The notes beneath the pieces are model-generated. The model saw nothing but the letters and a program-made list of their open reading frames with translations. It searched no databases and was not told where the DNA came from. From NCBI RefSeq assembly GCF_001279585.1, contig NZ_LGEC01000081.1, positions 1 through 60,966 of the forward strand: 60,966 nucleotides of DNA, given 5' to 3'. Origin of the DNA: Nocardiopsis sp. NRRL B-16309. Lineage in GTDB: Bacteria > Actinomycetota > Actinomycetes > Streptosporangiales > Streptosporangiaceae. A program made the translations under genes and the position numbers. Positions 33,033 through 41,792 of the stretch are shown in pieces; the first letter of the stretch is position 1, and each line of letters begins with the position of its first letter.

Positions 33033-34151
33033 TCAGGAGTGGCGTTCGGTGATGGCCAGGGCGAGAGCGGCCAGGTCCGCCGCCCGGTAGCCGGGCCAGC
33101 CGTGGACCACCGACAGGTACTCGTCGGGGATCGCGCTCGCGCCGTAACGGGCGCCGAGCAGAGCCCCGGCGATCGCCGCCACGGTGTCGGTGTCGTTCCC
33201 CGCCCGTACCGCCGACCACAGGGAACGCTGGAGCCGCAGGCCTTCCGTTGAGGGTGGACGCTCCGACTCCCGCGCAGCGCCCTCGGGGCGTTGGTGGGCG
33301 GCGGGTCGGGAAAGCTGGAGCCGCGGGCCTTCCGTTGAGGTCGGGAGCCCCGCGTTCCCCGCGTCCCCTGCGCCCGGCGCCTCTTCCTCCGCCTCCCCGC
33401 GGCTGACCGCGGACCACGCCGCCTGGAGCGCGCGGACCACGAAGCCGTTGCCCTCGAACGCGTGCGGAGGCCGCTCCTCGGCTTCGTCCAGCCACGCCGC
33501 CCAGGACGCCTGGCGTCCCATCGGCAGCAGTTCCACCCCGGCGCGCACCCCCGACAGGTCCCCGCGCACGACCGCCCGGCGCACGCCCTCGCACCACAGG
33601 ACGCACGCCTCGGACGCCAGCGGGTCCCCGTGCGTCAGGCGGCTGTAGCGGTCGGCCGCCACGGCCAGGCCCGCCGGATCGTCCAGATAGGCCAGGGCCA
33701 GCGGCCCGGTCCGCATGAGCGAGCCGTTCCCCGCGCTCGGCAGGCCGGACTCGAACAACCGTCGCGCGTGGGCCGCCATCTGCTCGGCCACACCCTCGGT
33801 CCCCCGTGCGGCCTCCACCTCGCCCAGGACCTTCTGCGTCTGGTGGCCGATGTCGCTGGCACCGTCGCGCCGCCAGGCCAGGAAGGCCTCGGCGGTCTGC
33901 CGGAGCGCCCGGTCGGAGAGCGGGGCGTCGTGGTCGCGCAGGGCCTCGGCGATGCACACCGCCATCTGGGTGTCGTCGGAGTACTCGCCCGGCGCGTACG
34001 GACCGAGCCCACCGCCGACCATCTCCGGCACCTCGTGGTCGCCGAGTCTGCGTGCGAACTCGTAGGGGACGCCCAGTGCGTCCCCGCAGGCGGCGCCGAG
34101 CAGCACTCCGGCCGCGCGGTCGCCGACGGTCCCGGGAGGGGGCGGTGTCAT
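33033..34151 (-). CDS. ADP-ribosylglycohydrolase family protein with a repeated insert
   Basis: 372 residues; removes ADP-ribose from proteins or related substrates using two Mg ions. Metal motifs: YSDDTQM near 57-63 and GNDTDTVAAIAGALLG near the C-terminus; also GNGSLMRTGP. Between about residues 245 and 305 there is a non-homologous Pro/Glu/Arg-rich insert encoded by a 33-base direct repeat (33221-33253 and 33308-33340, two mismatches, 87 bases apart, so 29 codons in frame). The insert falls just before the last metal-binding helix. The ATG at 34151 has GAGG upstream. Relatives in actinomycetes include DraG-like proteins; the target is unknown. Confidence 0.88.
   Translation of the reverse strand: MTPPPPGTVGDRAAGVLLGAACGDALGVPYEFARRLGDHEVPEMVGGGLGPYAPGEYSDDTQMAVCIAEALRDHDAPLSDRALRQTAEAFLAWRRDGASDIGHQTQKVLGEVEAARGTEGVAEQMAAHARRLFESGLPSAGNGSLMRTGPLALAYLDDPAGLAVAADRYSRLTHGDPLASEACVLWCEGVRRAVVRGDLSGVRAGVELLPMGRQASWAAWLDEAEERPPHAFEGNGFVVRALQAAWSAVSRGEAEEEAPGAGDAGNAGLPTSTEGPRLQLSRPAAHQRPEGAARESERPPSTEGLRLQRSLWSAVRAGNDTDTVAAIAGALLGARYGASAIPDEYLSVVHGWPGYRAADLAALALAITERHS
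33221..33340. repeat. In-frame direct repeat inside the ADP-ribosylglycohydrolase gene
   Basis: Two 33-base copies (core GCTGGAGCCGC, then GGCCTTCCGTTGAGG) with a period of 87 bases. They encode STEGPRLQLS and STEGLRLQRS in the same reading frame, so length changes of one unit keep the frame. Confidence 0.75.
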
Positions 34152-34384
34152 GGGGGGCCTCGCTTCGGTTTCGGGTACTGGGACCCTATCGAGGCCGCGT
34201 GCCCCGACTCGCTCCGGGAAACCACCGGAAAGCGGCCCGGGACACGGCGAACGAGACGGCGAGGACACCGACGGTGACGGCGGCGTGGTCGCGCGCCCGT
34301 GCGCGGACCCGGCGCCGCGCCCGTGCGCGCGGGTCGCATGTCCACATTCGGACGAATGGCGGTGATCTGCTGTGCGGGTGACCG

Positions 34385-34390
34385 TAGAAT
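34385..34390 (+). promoter_or_regulatory. -10 box of a leaderless promoter
   Basis: TAGAAT, ending seven bases before the ATG at 34398, with no Shine-Dalgarno between. The same arrangement precedes the TetR gene at 16309. Confidence 0.55.
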
Positions 34391-34397
34391 CCGCATC

Positions 34398-36362
34398 ATG
34401 GCGACCCCCAGCCCCGACACCCTCTTCGGCCTCACGCTGCATGGACGCTATGTCCTGGGGCAGCGTGTCCGCAGCGGTCCCTCGGGTACCGTCCACACGG
34501 CGCACGACCTGACCGTCGACCACCTCGTCATGGTCACGGTGATGCACCCCGAGTCGGTCGCCGACGCGGGCGCCGTCCACGCCTTCGACAGCCGTGTCCA
34601 GACCCTGGAGTCGGTCACGCACCCGGGGCTGGCGCGCACACTCGGTCACGGGCGCGACGGCGACCACGTCTACGCCGTCACCGAGTACGAGCGCGGCGAG
34701 AGTCTGGCCAGCGTCCTCACCGACGGCGACGCCGCCCTGCGCTACTCCCCCGCCACGGCCCTGACCATCGTCGCCGACGTCCTCGGCGCGCTGGACGCCC
34801 TCCACCAGGCGGGCATCGTGCACGGCGCCGTCGAGGCCGACCACGTCCTGCTCGACGACGACGGCCGTGTGACCGTCACCGGGCTCCCCCTGATCGCCGA
34901 CACCACGGCCGGGCGGGAGCCGGACACCAGCGAGGACGTCCACGCCGTCGGGCGGCTGCTCCACACACTGATCACCGGCGTCGGCACCGCGCCGCACGAG
35001 GGCCCGCTGCGTCCCTCGGAGGCGGTGGACGGGGTCCCGTCCGACGTCGACATGCTGGTCGCCAACGCCACCGACCCCACGCCTCGCTACCGCCCGCGCG
35101 ACGCCGCCAAGTACCTCACGATGGTCGAACAGGTGACGCGGTCACTGCCGCGCGCGGACGGTGACGGCGACCCCGCGGACACCCGGCCCATCCCCGTGGT
35201 CGGCCCGGAGACCCTGGCCCAGGCCGGTGCCGGGTCCGCCTTCACCTCCGCCTTCCGTGCAGGCCGGGCCTCCCGGCGCGCCCCCGGTGGAGCCTCCGGG
35301 CCCACCGGCGGTGGTACCCCCGGCCGCGGCCGCGACGGGGCACCGCCGTGGCGGCGCCTGCCCGTCCTGGTCTCGGCCGCCGCCCTGGCCGTCGTCCTCC
35401 TCGCCGTCGTCGGCTGGGCCGCGCTCGCCCCCGACGACGCGGTCGTGGTCCCGGACGTCACTGGAAGCGCTCCCGGGGAGGCCGAGGCCGTGCTCACCGG
35501 GCTCGGCGCCGACCTGGTCGTGCGGCGCACCGAGGCCTACGACGACGCCGTCGAGACCGGGGCGGTGGCCGCCACCGAGCCCGCCGCGGGCACCGAGGTC
35601 GAGACGGGCGACCAGGTCACACTGGTGGTCTCCATCGGAGCGCGCTCCGTGGAGGTCCCCGACGTCGCGGGCGGGACCGAGTCCGAGGCGCGCACCGCGC
35701 TGCGGGAGGCGGGCTTCACCGACATCGAGGTGGTGCAGGAGCACTCCGGCGAGGAGGCCCCCGGCACCGTGCTCTCCACGAAGCCGGCGGCCGGCGAACA
35801 GGGCGACCGCGAGGAGCCGGTCGTGGTCAGCGTCAGCGAGGGCAACGTGGTCCCGTCGCTGATCGGCGTGGACCAGGCCGAGGCCGTCACCCTCCTCGAC
35901 GAAGCCGGGCTGGCCGCGCTGATCGTCGAGGAACCCCACGACGAGGTGGTCGTCGGCGAGGTCTTCGGCCAGGACCCGGAGCCCGGGTCGATCCTGCCCG
36001 ACGACGCGAACGTCGCCATCACCGTCTCCACCGGCCCCGAGGAGCCGGAGGTCGAGGAGTCGGAGACCGAGGACGACGAGGAGGAGCGCGACGCGGACCG
36101 GGAGCGGGACCGGGACGAGCCCACCGACGAGGAGGAGGACCCGGACCGCGGCGACGACGATGACGGCTGGGGCGGCGGACGCGGCGACGACGACGCGTCC
36201 TGCTCCGGCGCGGCCTGGCACCCCCACACCCAGTACGACACCGGCGACCGCGTGCACCACCAGGGCCGCGAGTACGAGGCGCGCTGGTGGGTCCAGGGCG
36301 CGCAGCACCGTCCGGGCGACGGCGGGGACTGGGGGCCGTGGGCCGACCTCGGCCCCTGCTGA
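34398..36362 (+). CDS. Membrane pseudokinase with three PASTA domains and a C-terminal chitin-binding module
   Basis: 654 residues in a layout I have not seen described. A cytoplasmic kinase-like domain (about 10-245) lacks every catalytic residue: the HRD position reads H142-G-A, the following lysine is E146, the metal-binding asparagine is H149, DFG is replaced by GLP at 162-164, and no VAIK lysine is present. Then a Pro/Gly/Arg-rich linker, one membrane helix (about 321-343), three extracellular PASTA domains (about 347-414, 417-481, 484-546), an acidic Glu/Asp stretch (548-600), and a CBM5/12-like module (602-654; WHPHTQYDTGDRVHHQGREYEARWW, closed by two cysteines). PASTA domains bind peptidoglycan and CBM5/12 binds chitin-like glycans. 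It is probably a cell-wall sensor or scaffold rather than an enzyme. Confidence 0.88.
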   Translation: MATPSPDTLFGLTLHGRYVLGQRVRSGPSGTVHTAHDLTVDHLVMVTVMHPESVADAGAVHAFDSRVQTLESVTHPGLARTLGHGRDGDHVYAVTEYERGESLASVLTDGDAALRYSPATALTIVADVLGALDALHQAGIVHGAVEADHVLLDDDGRVTVTGLPLIADTTAGREPDTSEDVHAVGRLLHTLITGVGTAPHEGPLRPSEAVDGVPSDVDMLVANATDPTPRYRPRDAAKYLTMVEQVTRSLPRADGDGDPADTRPIPVVGPETLAQAGAGSAFTSAFRAGRASRRAPGGASGPTGGGTPGRGRDGAPPWRRLPVLVSAAALAVVLLAVVGWAALAPDDAVVVPDVTGSAPGEAEAVLTGLGADLVVRRTEAYDDAVETGAVAATEPAAGTEVETGDQVTLVVSIGARSVEVPDVAGGTESEARTALREAGFTDIEVVQEHSGEEAPGTVLSTKPAAGEQGDREEPVVVSVSEGNVVPSLIGVDQAEAVTLLDEAGLAALIVEEPHDEVVVGEVFGQDPEPGSILPDDANVAITVSTGPEEPEVEESETEDDEEERDADRERDRDEPTDEEEDPDRGDDDDGWGGGRGDDDASCSGAAWHPHTQYDTGDRVHHQGREYEARWWVQGAQHRPGDGGDWGPWADLGPC

Positions 36363-36512
36363 CCCGTGGGCGCCACCGACACTGATCCGCGGCGAACTAT
36401 GGGCGACACCTACATGTGAATCAGGTCACTGCGGTTCTACCTTCGGGTTGGCACCCCATCCCCCCGTACGGGCGGTGGTGTCCGACGATCGGGTGCCGAC
36501 CGGAGGAGACAC

Positions 36513-37688
36513 ATGCGCAAGACGCCCCCCTTGGCCGCCGCCTGCGCCGCGGCGCTCGCCCTCACCTCGTGCGGGACCCCCGGCGAGGCGGCCGGAAGCG
36601 GCGAGGACGACCCCGTCCGGGTCGGCATCGTCTACTCGTCCACCGGGCCGCTCGCCTCCTACGGCGAGCAGTACCGCCAGGGGTTCGAGGCCGGACTCGA
36701 CCACGCCACCAACGGCACCATGGAGGTCGACGGCCGCCCCATCGAGGTGTCCTACGCCGACGACGCGGGCGACCCCACCAAGGCGGTGTCGGCCACACGC
36801 GACCTCATCGGCTCCGGGCACGACATCATCGCCGGGTCCACCGCCTCGGGTATCGCCGCGCAGGTCGCGCCGCTGGCCGAGCAGAACGACATCCTGTTCG
36901 TCTCCGGCTCCGCCGCCACCGACGCCCTCACCGGCCTCAACGACCACACCTTCCGGTCCGGGCGCCAGACCTACCAGGACATCCTCACCGCGGCCGCGTT
37001 CATGGACGACCCCGAGGGCGCCGAGGTCGTGGTGTTCGCCCAGCAGAACGCCTTCGGCCAGGACAACGTCGCCGCCGTCACGGAGGTCCTGGAGGCGGAG
37101 GGCGCCTCCGTCGACAGCGTCCTCGCCCCGCCGGACACCACGGACCTCACCCCCTTCGCCGAACAACTCGGCCAGGCCGAGCCCGACCTGGTGTTCGTCG
37201 CCTGGGCGGGCGAGACGGCCGCCGCGATGTGGCAGGCCCTCGACCAGCAGGAGATCCTCGGCTCCACCGAGGTCGTCACCGGACTGGACATCAAGCCCTC
37301 CTACCCCGTGTTCGGCGAGGCGGGCGGCCGGATCTCCTTCCTGTCCCACTACTTCGACGGTGCCAGCGAGACCGAGGTCGCCGAGATCATGCACGACACC
37401 GTCGTGACCGACGGCGGCGAGGTCGACCTCTTCACCCCGGACGGCTTCACCGCGGCGCAGATGATCGTCCAGGCGGCCGGGGCGGGCACCGACGTCCAGG
37501 ACCGCATCGCGGCCCTGGAGGGGTGGACGTTCGACGGGGTCAAGGGCGAGGTGCACATCCGCGCCGAGGACCACGCCCTCATCCAGCCGATGTACCAGGT
37601 CGAACTCGTCGGCGAGGGCGAGGACGCCCACCCGGAACTCATCGCGGAGATCCCCGCCGCGGACGTCGAGCCCCCGGTCGCGGAGTAG
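36513..37688 (+). CDS. Branched-chain amino-acid type ABC transporter substrate-binding lipoprotein
   Basis: 391 residues. A lipoprotein signal with lipobox LTSC anchors it outside the membrane. The periplasmic-binding fold of the LivK class (type 1) begins VRVGIVYSSTGPLASYGEQYRQGFEAGLD and includes IIAGSTASGIAAQVAPLAEQNDILFVSGSAATDALT. It hands the ligand (amino acid, amide or urea-like) to the LivHM pair. GGAGGAG precedes the ATG. First of five linked genes. Confidence 0.92.
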   Translation: MRKTPPLAAACAAALALTSCGTPGEAAGSGEDDPVRVGIVYSSTGPLASYGEQYRQGFEAGLDHATNGTMEVDGRPIEVSYADDAGDPTKAVSATRDLIGSGHDIIAGSTASGIAAQVAPLAEQNDILFVSGSAATDALTGLNDHTFRSGRQTYQDILTAAAFMDDPEGAEVVVFAQQNAFGQDNVAAVTEVLEAEGASVDSVLAPPDTTDLTPFAEQLGQAEPDLVFVAWAGETAAAMWQALDQQEILGSTEVVTGLDIKPSYPVFGEAGGRISFLSHYFDGASETEVAEIMHDTVVTDGGEVDLFTPDGFTAAQMIVQAAGAGTDVQDRIAALEGWTFDGVKGEVHIRAEDHALIQPMYQVELVGEGEDAHPELIAEIPAADVEPPVAE

Positions 37689-37690
37689 CC

Positions 37691-38542
37691 GTGCCCACCG
37701 ACGCCACCCGCGCGGCGGACGCCGCCGCGGCCCAGGACATCCGTACCGGTGAGGAGGCGGGCGCCGGGACCGCCACCGGACCCGGGCCGCACCAGGGCCC
37801 CGCCGTGCTCGCACTGGAGCACCTGAGCTGGTCGGTCGGCGGAGCCGTCATCGTCGACGACATCACCATGGACGTCGGCGAAGGCGAGTTCGTCGCCCTC
37901 ATCGGACCCAACGGGGCGGGCAAGACCTCCCTGTTCAACCTCGTGACGGGGCTGACCCGGCCCACCTCCGGCACCATCCGCCTCGCCGGTACCGACATCA
38001 CCCGCCGGGCGCCCCACCGGCGGGCCCGGCTCGGCATGGGGCGCACCTTCCAGACCTCCAGCGTCTTCGCCGACCTGGGCGTCGGCGCCAACGTCGGCCT
38101 CGCCGTCCAGGCCCGCACGGGCGAGTCGCGGCGGTTCTGGCGGCGCGCCGCACCCGACGGCGGCCCCGAGGTCGCCGCGGTCCTGGACCTGGTCCGCCTC
38201 TCCCACCGGGCGGGCGCGCTGGCCGGGGACCTCTCCCACGGCGACAAGCGCAAGCTCGAACTCGCCCTGCTGCTGGCCCGCCGACCCCGCCTGATCCTCC
38301 TGGACGAACCCATGGCCGGGGTCAGCGCGGGCGAGATCGGCGACCTCACCACCGTCATCCGGGACGTGCACCGCGAACAGGGATGCACCGTCCTCATGGT
38401 CGAACACCACATGGAGGTGCTCCTCGACATGGCCGACCGACTGGCCGTCATGCACCACGGCGCACTGCTGGCCTTCACCGACCCGGACTCGGCCATGGCC
38501 GACCCCGAGGTCCAGGCCGCCTACCTCGGGGACGGGGCGTGA
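37691..38542 (+). CDS. ABC transporter ATP-binding protein, LivG type
   Basis: 283 residues with an Ala/Gly-rich N-terminal tail of about 35 residues before the ATPase. Walker A GPNGAGKT, LivG-specific MGRTFQTSSVFADLGV, signature LSHGDKRKLELALLL, Walker B RLILLDEPMAGVS, H-loop VEHHM. GTG start with GGAG five bases upstream, two bases after the substrate-binding gene. The GTG start of the next gene overlaps its stop. Confidence 0.92.
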   Translation: MPTDATRAADAAAAQDIRTGEEAGAGTATGPGPHQGPAVLALEHLSWSVGGAVIVDDITMDVGEGEFVALIGPNGAGKTSLFNLVTGLTRPTSGTIRLAGTDITRRAPHRRARLGMGRTFQTSSVFADLGVGANVGLAVQARTGESRRFWRRAAPDGGPEVAAVLDLVRLSHRAGALAGDLSHGDKRKLELALLLARRPRLILLDEPMAGVSAGEIGDLTTVIRDVHREQGCTVLMVEHHMEVLLDMADRLAVMHHGALLAFTDPDSAMADPEVQAAYLGDGA

Positions 38543-39459
38543 CCGGCGGGCCGCTCCTGGACGCGGCCGACCTGCACGTGTGGATCGAGGGGTCGCACAT
38601 CCTCCAGGGCGTGACCTTCTCCACCCCGGCGGTCGGTGTGACCGCACTCCTGGGCCGCAACGGCGTCGGCAAGACCACCACCGTCAAGGCGCTGCTGGGC
38701 CTGGTGCCCCGGACCGGGCGGGTGGAGTTCGACGGCACCGACATCACCGCGCACCCCACGCACGCCATCGTCGCCCGGGGGATCGGCTACGTGCCCGAGG
38801 ACCGCGGGGTGTTCTCCGCGCTCACCGTCGCCGAGAACCTGCGGCTGGCCGAACGCAGGCCAGGTGCGCCCCGCTACGACCTCGTCCACGAACTCTTCCC
38901 CGAACTGCGCGCCCGCGCGGCCCAGCCCGCCGGAACCCTGTCCGGCGGACAGCAGCAGATGCTCGCCATCGGGCGGGCCCTGCTCAACGACAACCGGCTG
39001 CTCATCGTGGACGAGCCCACCAAGGGGCTGGCCCCCAGGGTGGTGCGCGAGGTCGCCGACGCGGTCGCCGTCGCCGCCGAGCGCGTGCCGGTCCTGCTCG
39101 TCGAACAGAACCTCGCCCTGGTCCGGCGCGTGGCCGACCAGGTGGTCGTGCTCGACGCCGGACGGGTCACCCACACCGGCCCGGCTCACGACCTGCTCGA
39201 CGACCCCGACCGCGTCCGCGCGCTCCTGGGAGTGGCCCGGACCGGGTCGGGGTCCGCAGCCGAGTCCGACACCGAGCCCGAGCCCGAGCCCGAGCCCGAG
39301 TCCGAGCCCGACACCGAGCCCGACGCCGACTCCCGGGTCGCGTCCACGTCCGCGTCCACACCGGGGTCCGCTCGCGGATCCACGACCGCTCCTCAGGTCG
39401 GTCCTCCGGCCGGACCCGCCGCCGACCCGACCCACGACAGGCAGGTGGACACCGCGTGA
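38539..39459 (+). CDS. ABC transporter ATP-binding protein, LivF type, with an acidic repeat tail
   Basis: 306 residues. Walker A GRNGVGKTT, LivF motif GIGYVPEDRGVFSALTVAENL, signature LSGGQQQMLAIGRAL, Walker B LLIVDEPTKGLAP. The normal protein ends near residue 235; an added tail of about 70 residues starts with alternating Glu-Pro and Asp-Pro repeats and then Ser/Thr/Pro. The tail is encoded by a tandem repeat and is not part of the fold. GTGA overlaps join it to both neighbours. Confidence 0.92.
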   Translation: MTGGPLLDAADLHVWIEGSHILQGVTFSTPAVGVTALLGRNGVGKTTTVKALLGLVPRTGRVEFDGTDITAHPTHAIVARGIGYVPEDRGVFSALTVAENLRLAERRPGAPRYDLVHELFPELRARAAQPAGTLSGGQQQMLAIGRALLNDNRLLIVDEPTKGLAPRVVREVADAVAVAAERVPVLLVEQNLALVRRVADQVVVLDAGRVTHTGPAHDLLDDPDRVRALLGVARTGSGSAAESDTEPEPEPEPESEPDTEPDADSRVASTSASTPGSARGSTTAPQVGPPAGPAADPTHDRQVDTA

Positions 39460-40355
39460 GTACCGTCGTGCTCCTCGTCATCACCGGACTCGGACTGGGC
39501 GCCCTGTACTTCCTCATCGCCTCGGGGCTCTCCCTGATCTTCGGCCTGATGGACGTGCTCAACTTCGCCCACGGCGCCTTCCTCGCGATCGGCGCCTACG
39601 GCACCTGGTGGGCGAGCGTGTACCTGCCCGGGGCCGGACCCGACGGGTTCGGCTTCCTCCTGGCGGTCGCGTTCGGCGTCGGCGCGGGCACCCTCGCCGC
39701 GACCCTGGTCGAGCTGTGCGTCATCCGACCGCTCTACGGTCGCCACCGCGAGCAGATCCTGGCCACGGTCGGCCTCAGCCTCGCCGTGCCCGCGCTCATC
39801 CAGGCCGTCTGGGGCGCCGACCCGCTCACCTTCCCCCGCCCCGAGCTGGTGGCGGGCACCGTCGGTGTCCTCGGCGTCAACGTCCCCACTGACCGCTTCC
39901 TGCTGATCGCCGCCGCCGTCGCGGTCTTCACCGCGCTGTGGCTGTTCAACTCCCGCACCCGCTACGGGCTGATCGTCCGAGCCGGGGTGCAGGACCGCGC
40001 CATGGTCACGGCCCTGGGCATCGACGTGCGGACCGCCTTCACCCTGGTCTTCGCGATCGGCGGCGCCGCCGCCGCGCTCGCCGGGGCCCTGGGCGGCCTC
40101 TACTTCGGCGTGGTGACCCCCACGCAGGGGATGTCCCTGCTGATCTTCGCGTTCATCGTCGTGGTGATCGGCGGGACCACCTCGCTGGTCGGTACCGCAC
40201 TCGCCTCCGTGGCGGTGGGGCTCATCCAGCAGTTCGCCAACTACTACACCGTCGCCGGACTCGGCGACATCGCCGTGGTCATCGTCCTGGCGCTGGTGCT
40301 GCTCACGCGGCAGGGCGGACTGACCGCGAAGAAGTCCGCGGAGAGGGTGGCCTGA
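39456..40355 (+). CDS. ABC transporter permease, LivH type
   Basis: 299-residue inner-membrane permease with about eight helices. Family features: ALYFLIASGLSLIFGLMDVLNFAHGAFLAIGAY at the start, RTRYGLIVRAGVQDRAMVTALGIDV (the EAA-like loop contacting the ATPases) and GGTTSLVGTALASVAVGLIQQFANYY. GTG start overlapping the LivF stop. Confidence 0.93.
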   Translation: MSTVVLLVITGLGLGALYFLIASGLSLIFGLMDVLNFAHGAFLAIGAYGTWWASVYLPGAGPDGFGFLLAVAFGVGAGTLAATLVELCVIRPLYGRHREQILATVGLSLAVPALIQAVWGADPLTFPRPELVAGTVGVLGVNVPTDRFLLIAAAVAVFTALWLFNSRTRYGLIVRAGVQDRAMVTALGIDVRTAFTLVFAIGGAAAALAGALGGLYFGVVTPTQGMSLLIFAFIVVVIGGTTSLVGTALASVAVGLIQQFANYYTVAGLGDIAVVIVLALVLLTRQGGLTAKKSAERVA

Positions 40356-41479
40356 TGACCGACACCGACGTGGCCCCGACGACGCCCGGCACCGGTGCGT
40401 CGGCCCCGGCCGCCGTGCCCGACGTGCGCCGGCGCCCGCGGCCGACCGGCTGGATCGCCCCGGGCGTGCTCCTCCTGGTGGCGCTGTCCCTGCCCTTCTC
40501 CACGCTCACGCTGCCCGGCGTGTTCGAGGGGACCCTCAACAGCCCGCCCACCCTGCACCTGCTCGCGCTGTGCCTGGTGTTCGGTGGGCTGGCGACCAGC
40601 TACGACCTGCTCTACGGGCGGGTGGGACTGCTGTCCTTCGGGCACGCGCTCTACTTCGCCTGCGGGGCCTACACCGCCGCGCTGCTGATGCGGGTCCTGG
40701 AGCTGCCCCTGCTGTGGGCGGCCGTCGTCGCCGTCGTCGGCGGCACCTTGCTCTCGCTGGTCCTCGGCGCGGTGTCCCTGCGGGTCAACGGCATCGCGCT
40801 GGCCATGGTCACGCTCGCCTTCGCGCAGGCCGGATCGATCCTCATCGCGCGCGACCCCGGCCGGGCGACCGGTGGGGAGGAGGGCCTGCCGCTGCACACG
40901 GCGGCCGTGCCCGACGCCTTCGTGGGCGTGGTGAACACTGTCAACCTGTACTGGGTGGCCCTGGCCTACGCCGTGGTCGCCACGGGTGTGGTCTGGTGGC
41001 TGACCGCGTCGCCGGTCGGTCGCGTGTGGCAGGGCATCCGCGCCAACGAACAGCGGGTGGCCGTCCTCGGGGTGAATCCGTACCCCTACAAGCTGGCGGC
41101 GTTCACCGTCGGCGGCGGACTGGCCTCCCTGGGCGGCGTCGCGTACCTGCTGGTCACCGGAGGCGTGACCCCGGGCATCACCACCGCGGAGTTCACGCTG
41201 GCCCTGCTGGTCATGGTGGCGCTGGGCGGAGCCGGAACCCGGTGGGGTCCGCTGGTCGGCGCGGGGCTGTACACGTATCTCGACCACCGCCTGCTCCAGC
41301 TCGGCGGCTCGGACGCGTTCACGGCCCTGCCCGCGTGGCTCGGCGCGCCGCTGTCGCAGCCGCTGTTCGTGCTGGGGGTCCTGTTCGTGCTCATGGTGTT
41401 CTTCTTCCCGGGAGGTCTGGTGGCGCTCCCCGGACGCGTCCGGTCCGCCCTCAGGGAACGGAGGTCGGCCCGGAGCTGA
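40355..41479 (+). CDS. ABC transporter permease, LivM type
   Basis: 374-residue permease, partner of the LivH protein. A hydrophilic N-terminal tail of about 30 residues precedes the helices. Typical segments: LLYGRVGLLSFGHALYFACGAYTAALL, TASPVGRVWQGIRANEQRVAVLGVNPYPYKLAAF (contact loop), GGAGTRWGPLVGAGLYTYLD. ATG overlaps the LivH stop by one base (TGATG). Last gene of the operon, closed by a strong terminator. With all five parts present the transporter should be functional. Confidence 0.93.
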   Translation: MTDTDVAPTTPGTGASAPAAVPDVRRRPRPTGWIAPGVLLLVALSLPFSTLTLPGVFEGTLNSPPTLHLLALCLVFGGLATSYDLLYGRVGLLSFGHALYFACGAYTAALLMRVLELPLLWAAVVAVVGGTLLSLVLGAVSLRVNGIALAMVTLAFAQAGSILIARDPGRATGGEEGLPLHTAAVPDAFVGVVNTVNLYWVALAYAVVATGVVWWLTASPVGRVWQGIRANEQRVAVLGVNPYPYKLAAFTVGGGLASLGGVAYLLVTGGVTPGITTAEFTLALLVMVALGGAGTRWGPLVGAGLYTYLDHRLLQLGGSDAFTALPAWLGAPLSQPLFVLGVLFVLMVFFFPGGLVALPGRVRSALRERRSARS

Positions 41480-41545
41480 CTCCGGCCACTACCTCGTGCC
41501 GGGATGGCACGGAGAGGTAAGATCGGCGACGGATGAGTACGCAGA

Positions 41546-41577
41546 AGGCCCCGGGGATTTCCCCGGGGCCTGTCTGT
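41546..41577. terminator. Strong terminator after the Liv operon
   Basis: Eleven-base perfect stem AGGCCCCGGGG (41546-41556) with CCCCGGGGCCT (41561-41571), loop ATTT, followed by GTCTGTT. It sits between convergent transcription units and can serve both. Confidence 0.88.
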
Positions 41578-41585
41578 TGGGCGTA

Positions 41586-41780
41586 TTACCCGCGCTCGTG
41601 CCGCACGGCGGACAGAAGCGCCGTCCACTCCGTTCCGGGGACGAGGAAGTGCCCGTGACCAGGGTTCTGTGAGTCGCGCACCGCCGCGTCGCCGCCGGGC
41701 ACGTCGGCGACCTCGACGCAGTTCGACGGGTTGCTGTACGAGGACTTGCGGAAGGTCAGTTCGTCGCTGGATGAGTACAT
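41586..41780 (-). CDS. DUF397 domain protein
   Basis: 64 residues matching DUF397 (LTFRKSSYSNPSNCVEVADVPGGDAAVRDSQNP...FLVPGTEWTALLSAVR). Such proteins are nearly always encoded beside an Scr1-type XRE regulator, as here (12 bases apart), and are thought to work as its small partner. Some pairs influence development and secondary metabolism in Streptomyces. Confidence 0.93.
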   Translation of the reverse strand: MYSSSDELTFRKSSYSNPSNCVEVADVPGGDAAVRDSQNPGHGHFLVPGTEWTALLSAVRHERG

Positions 41781-41792
41781 GGTGGTGACTTT

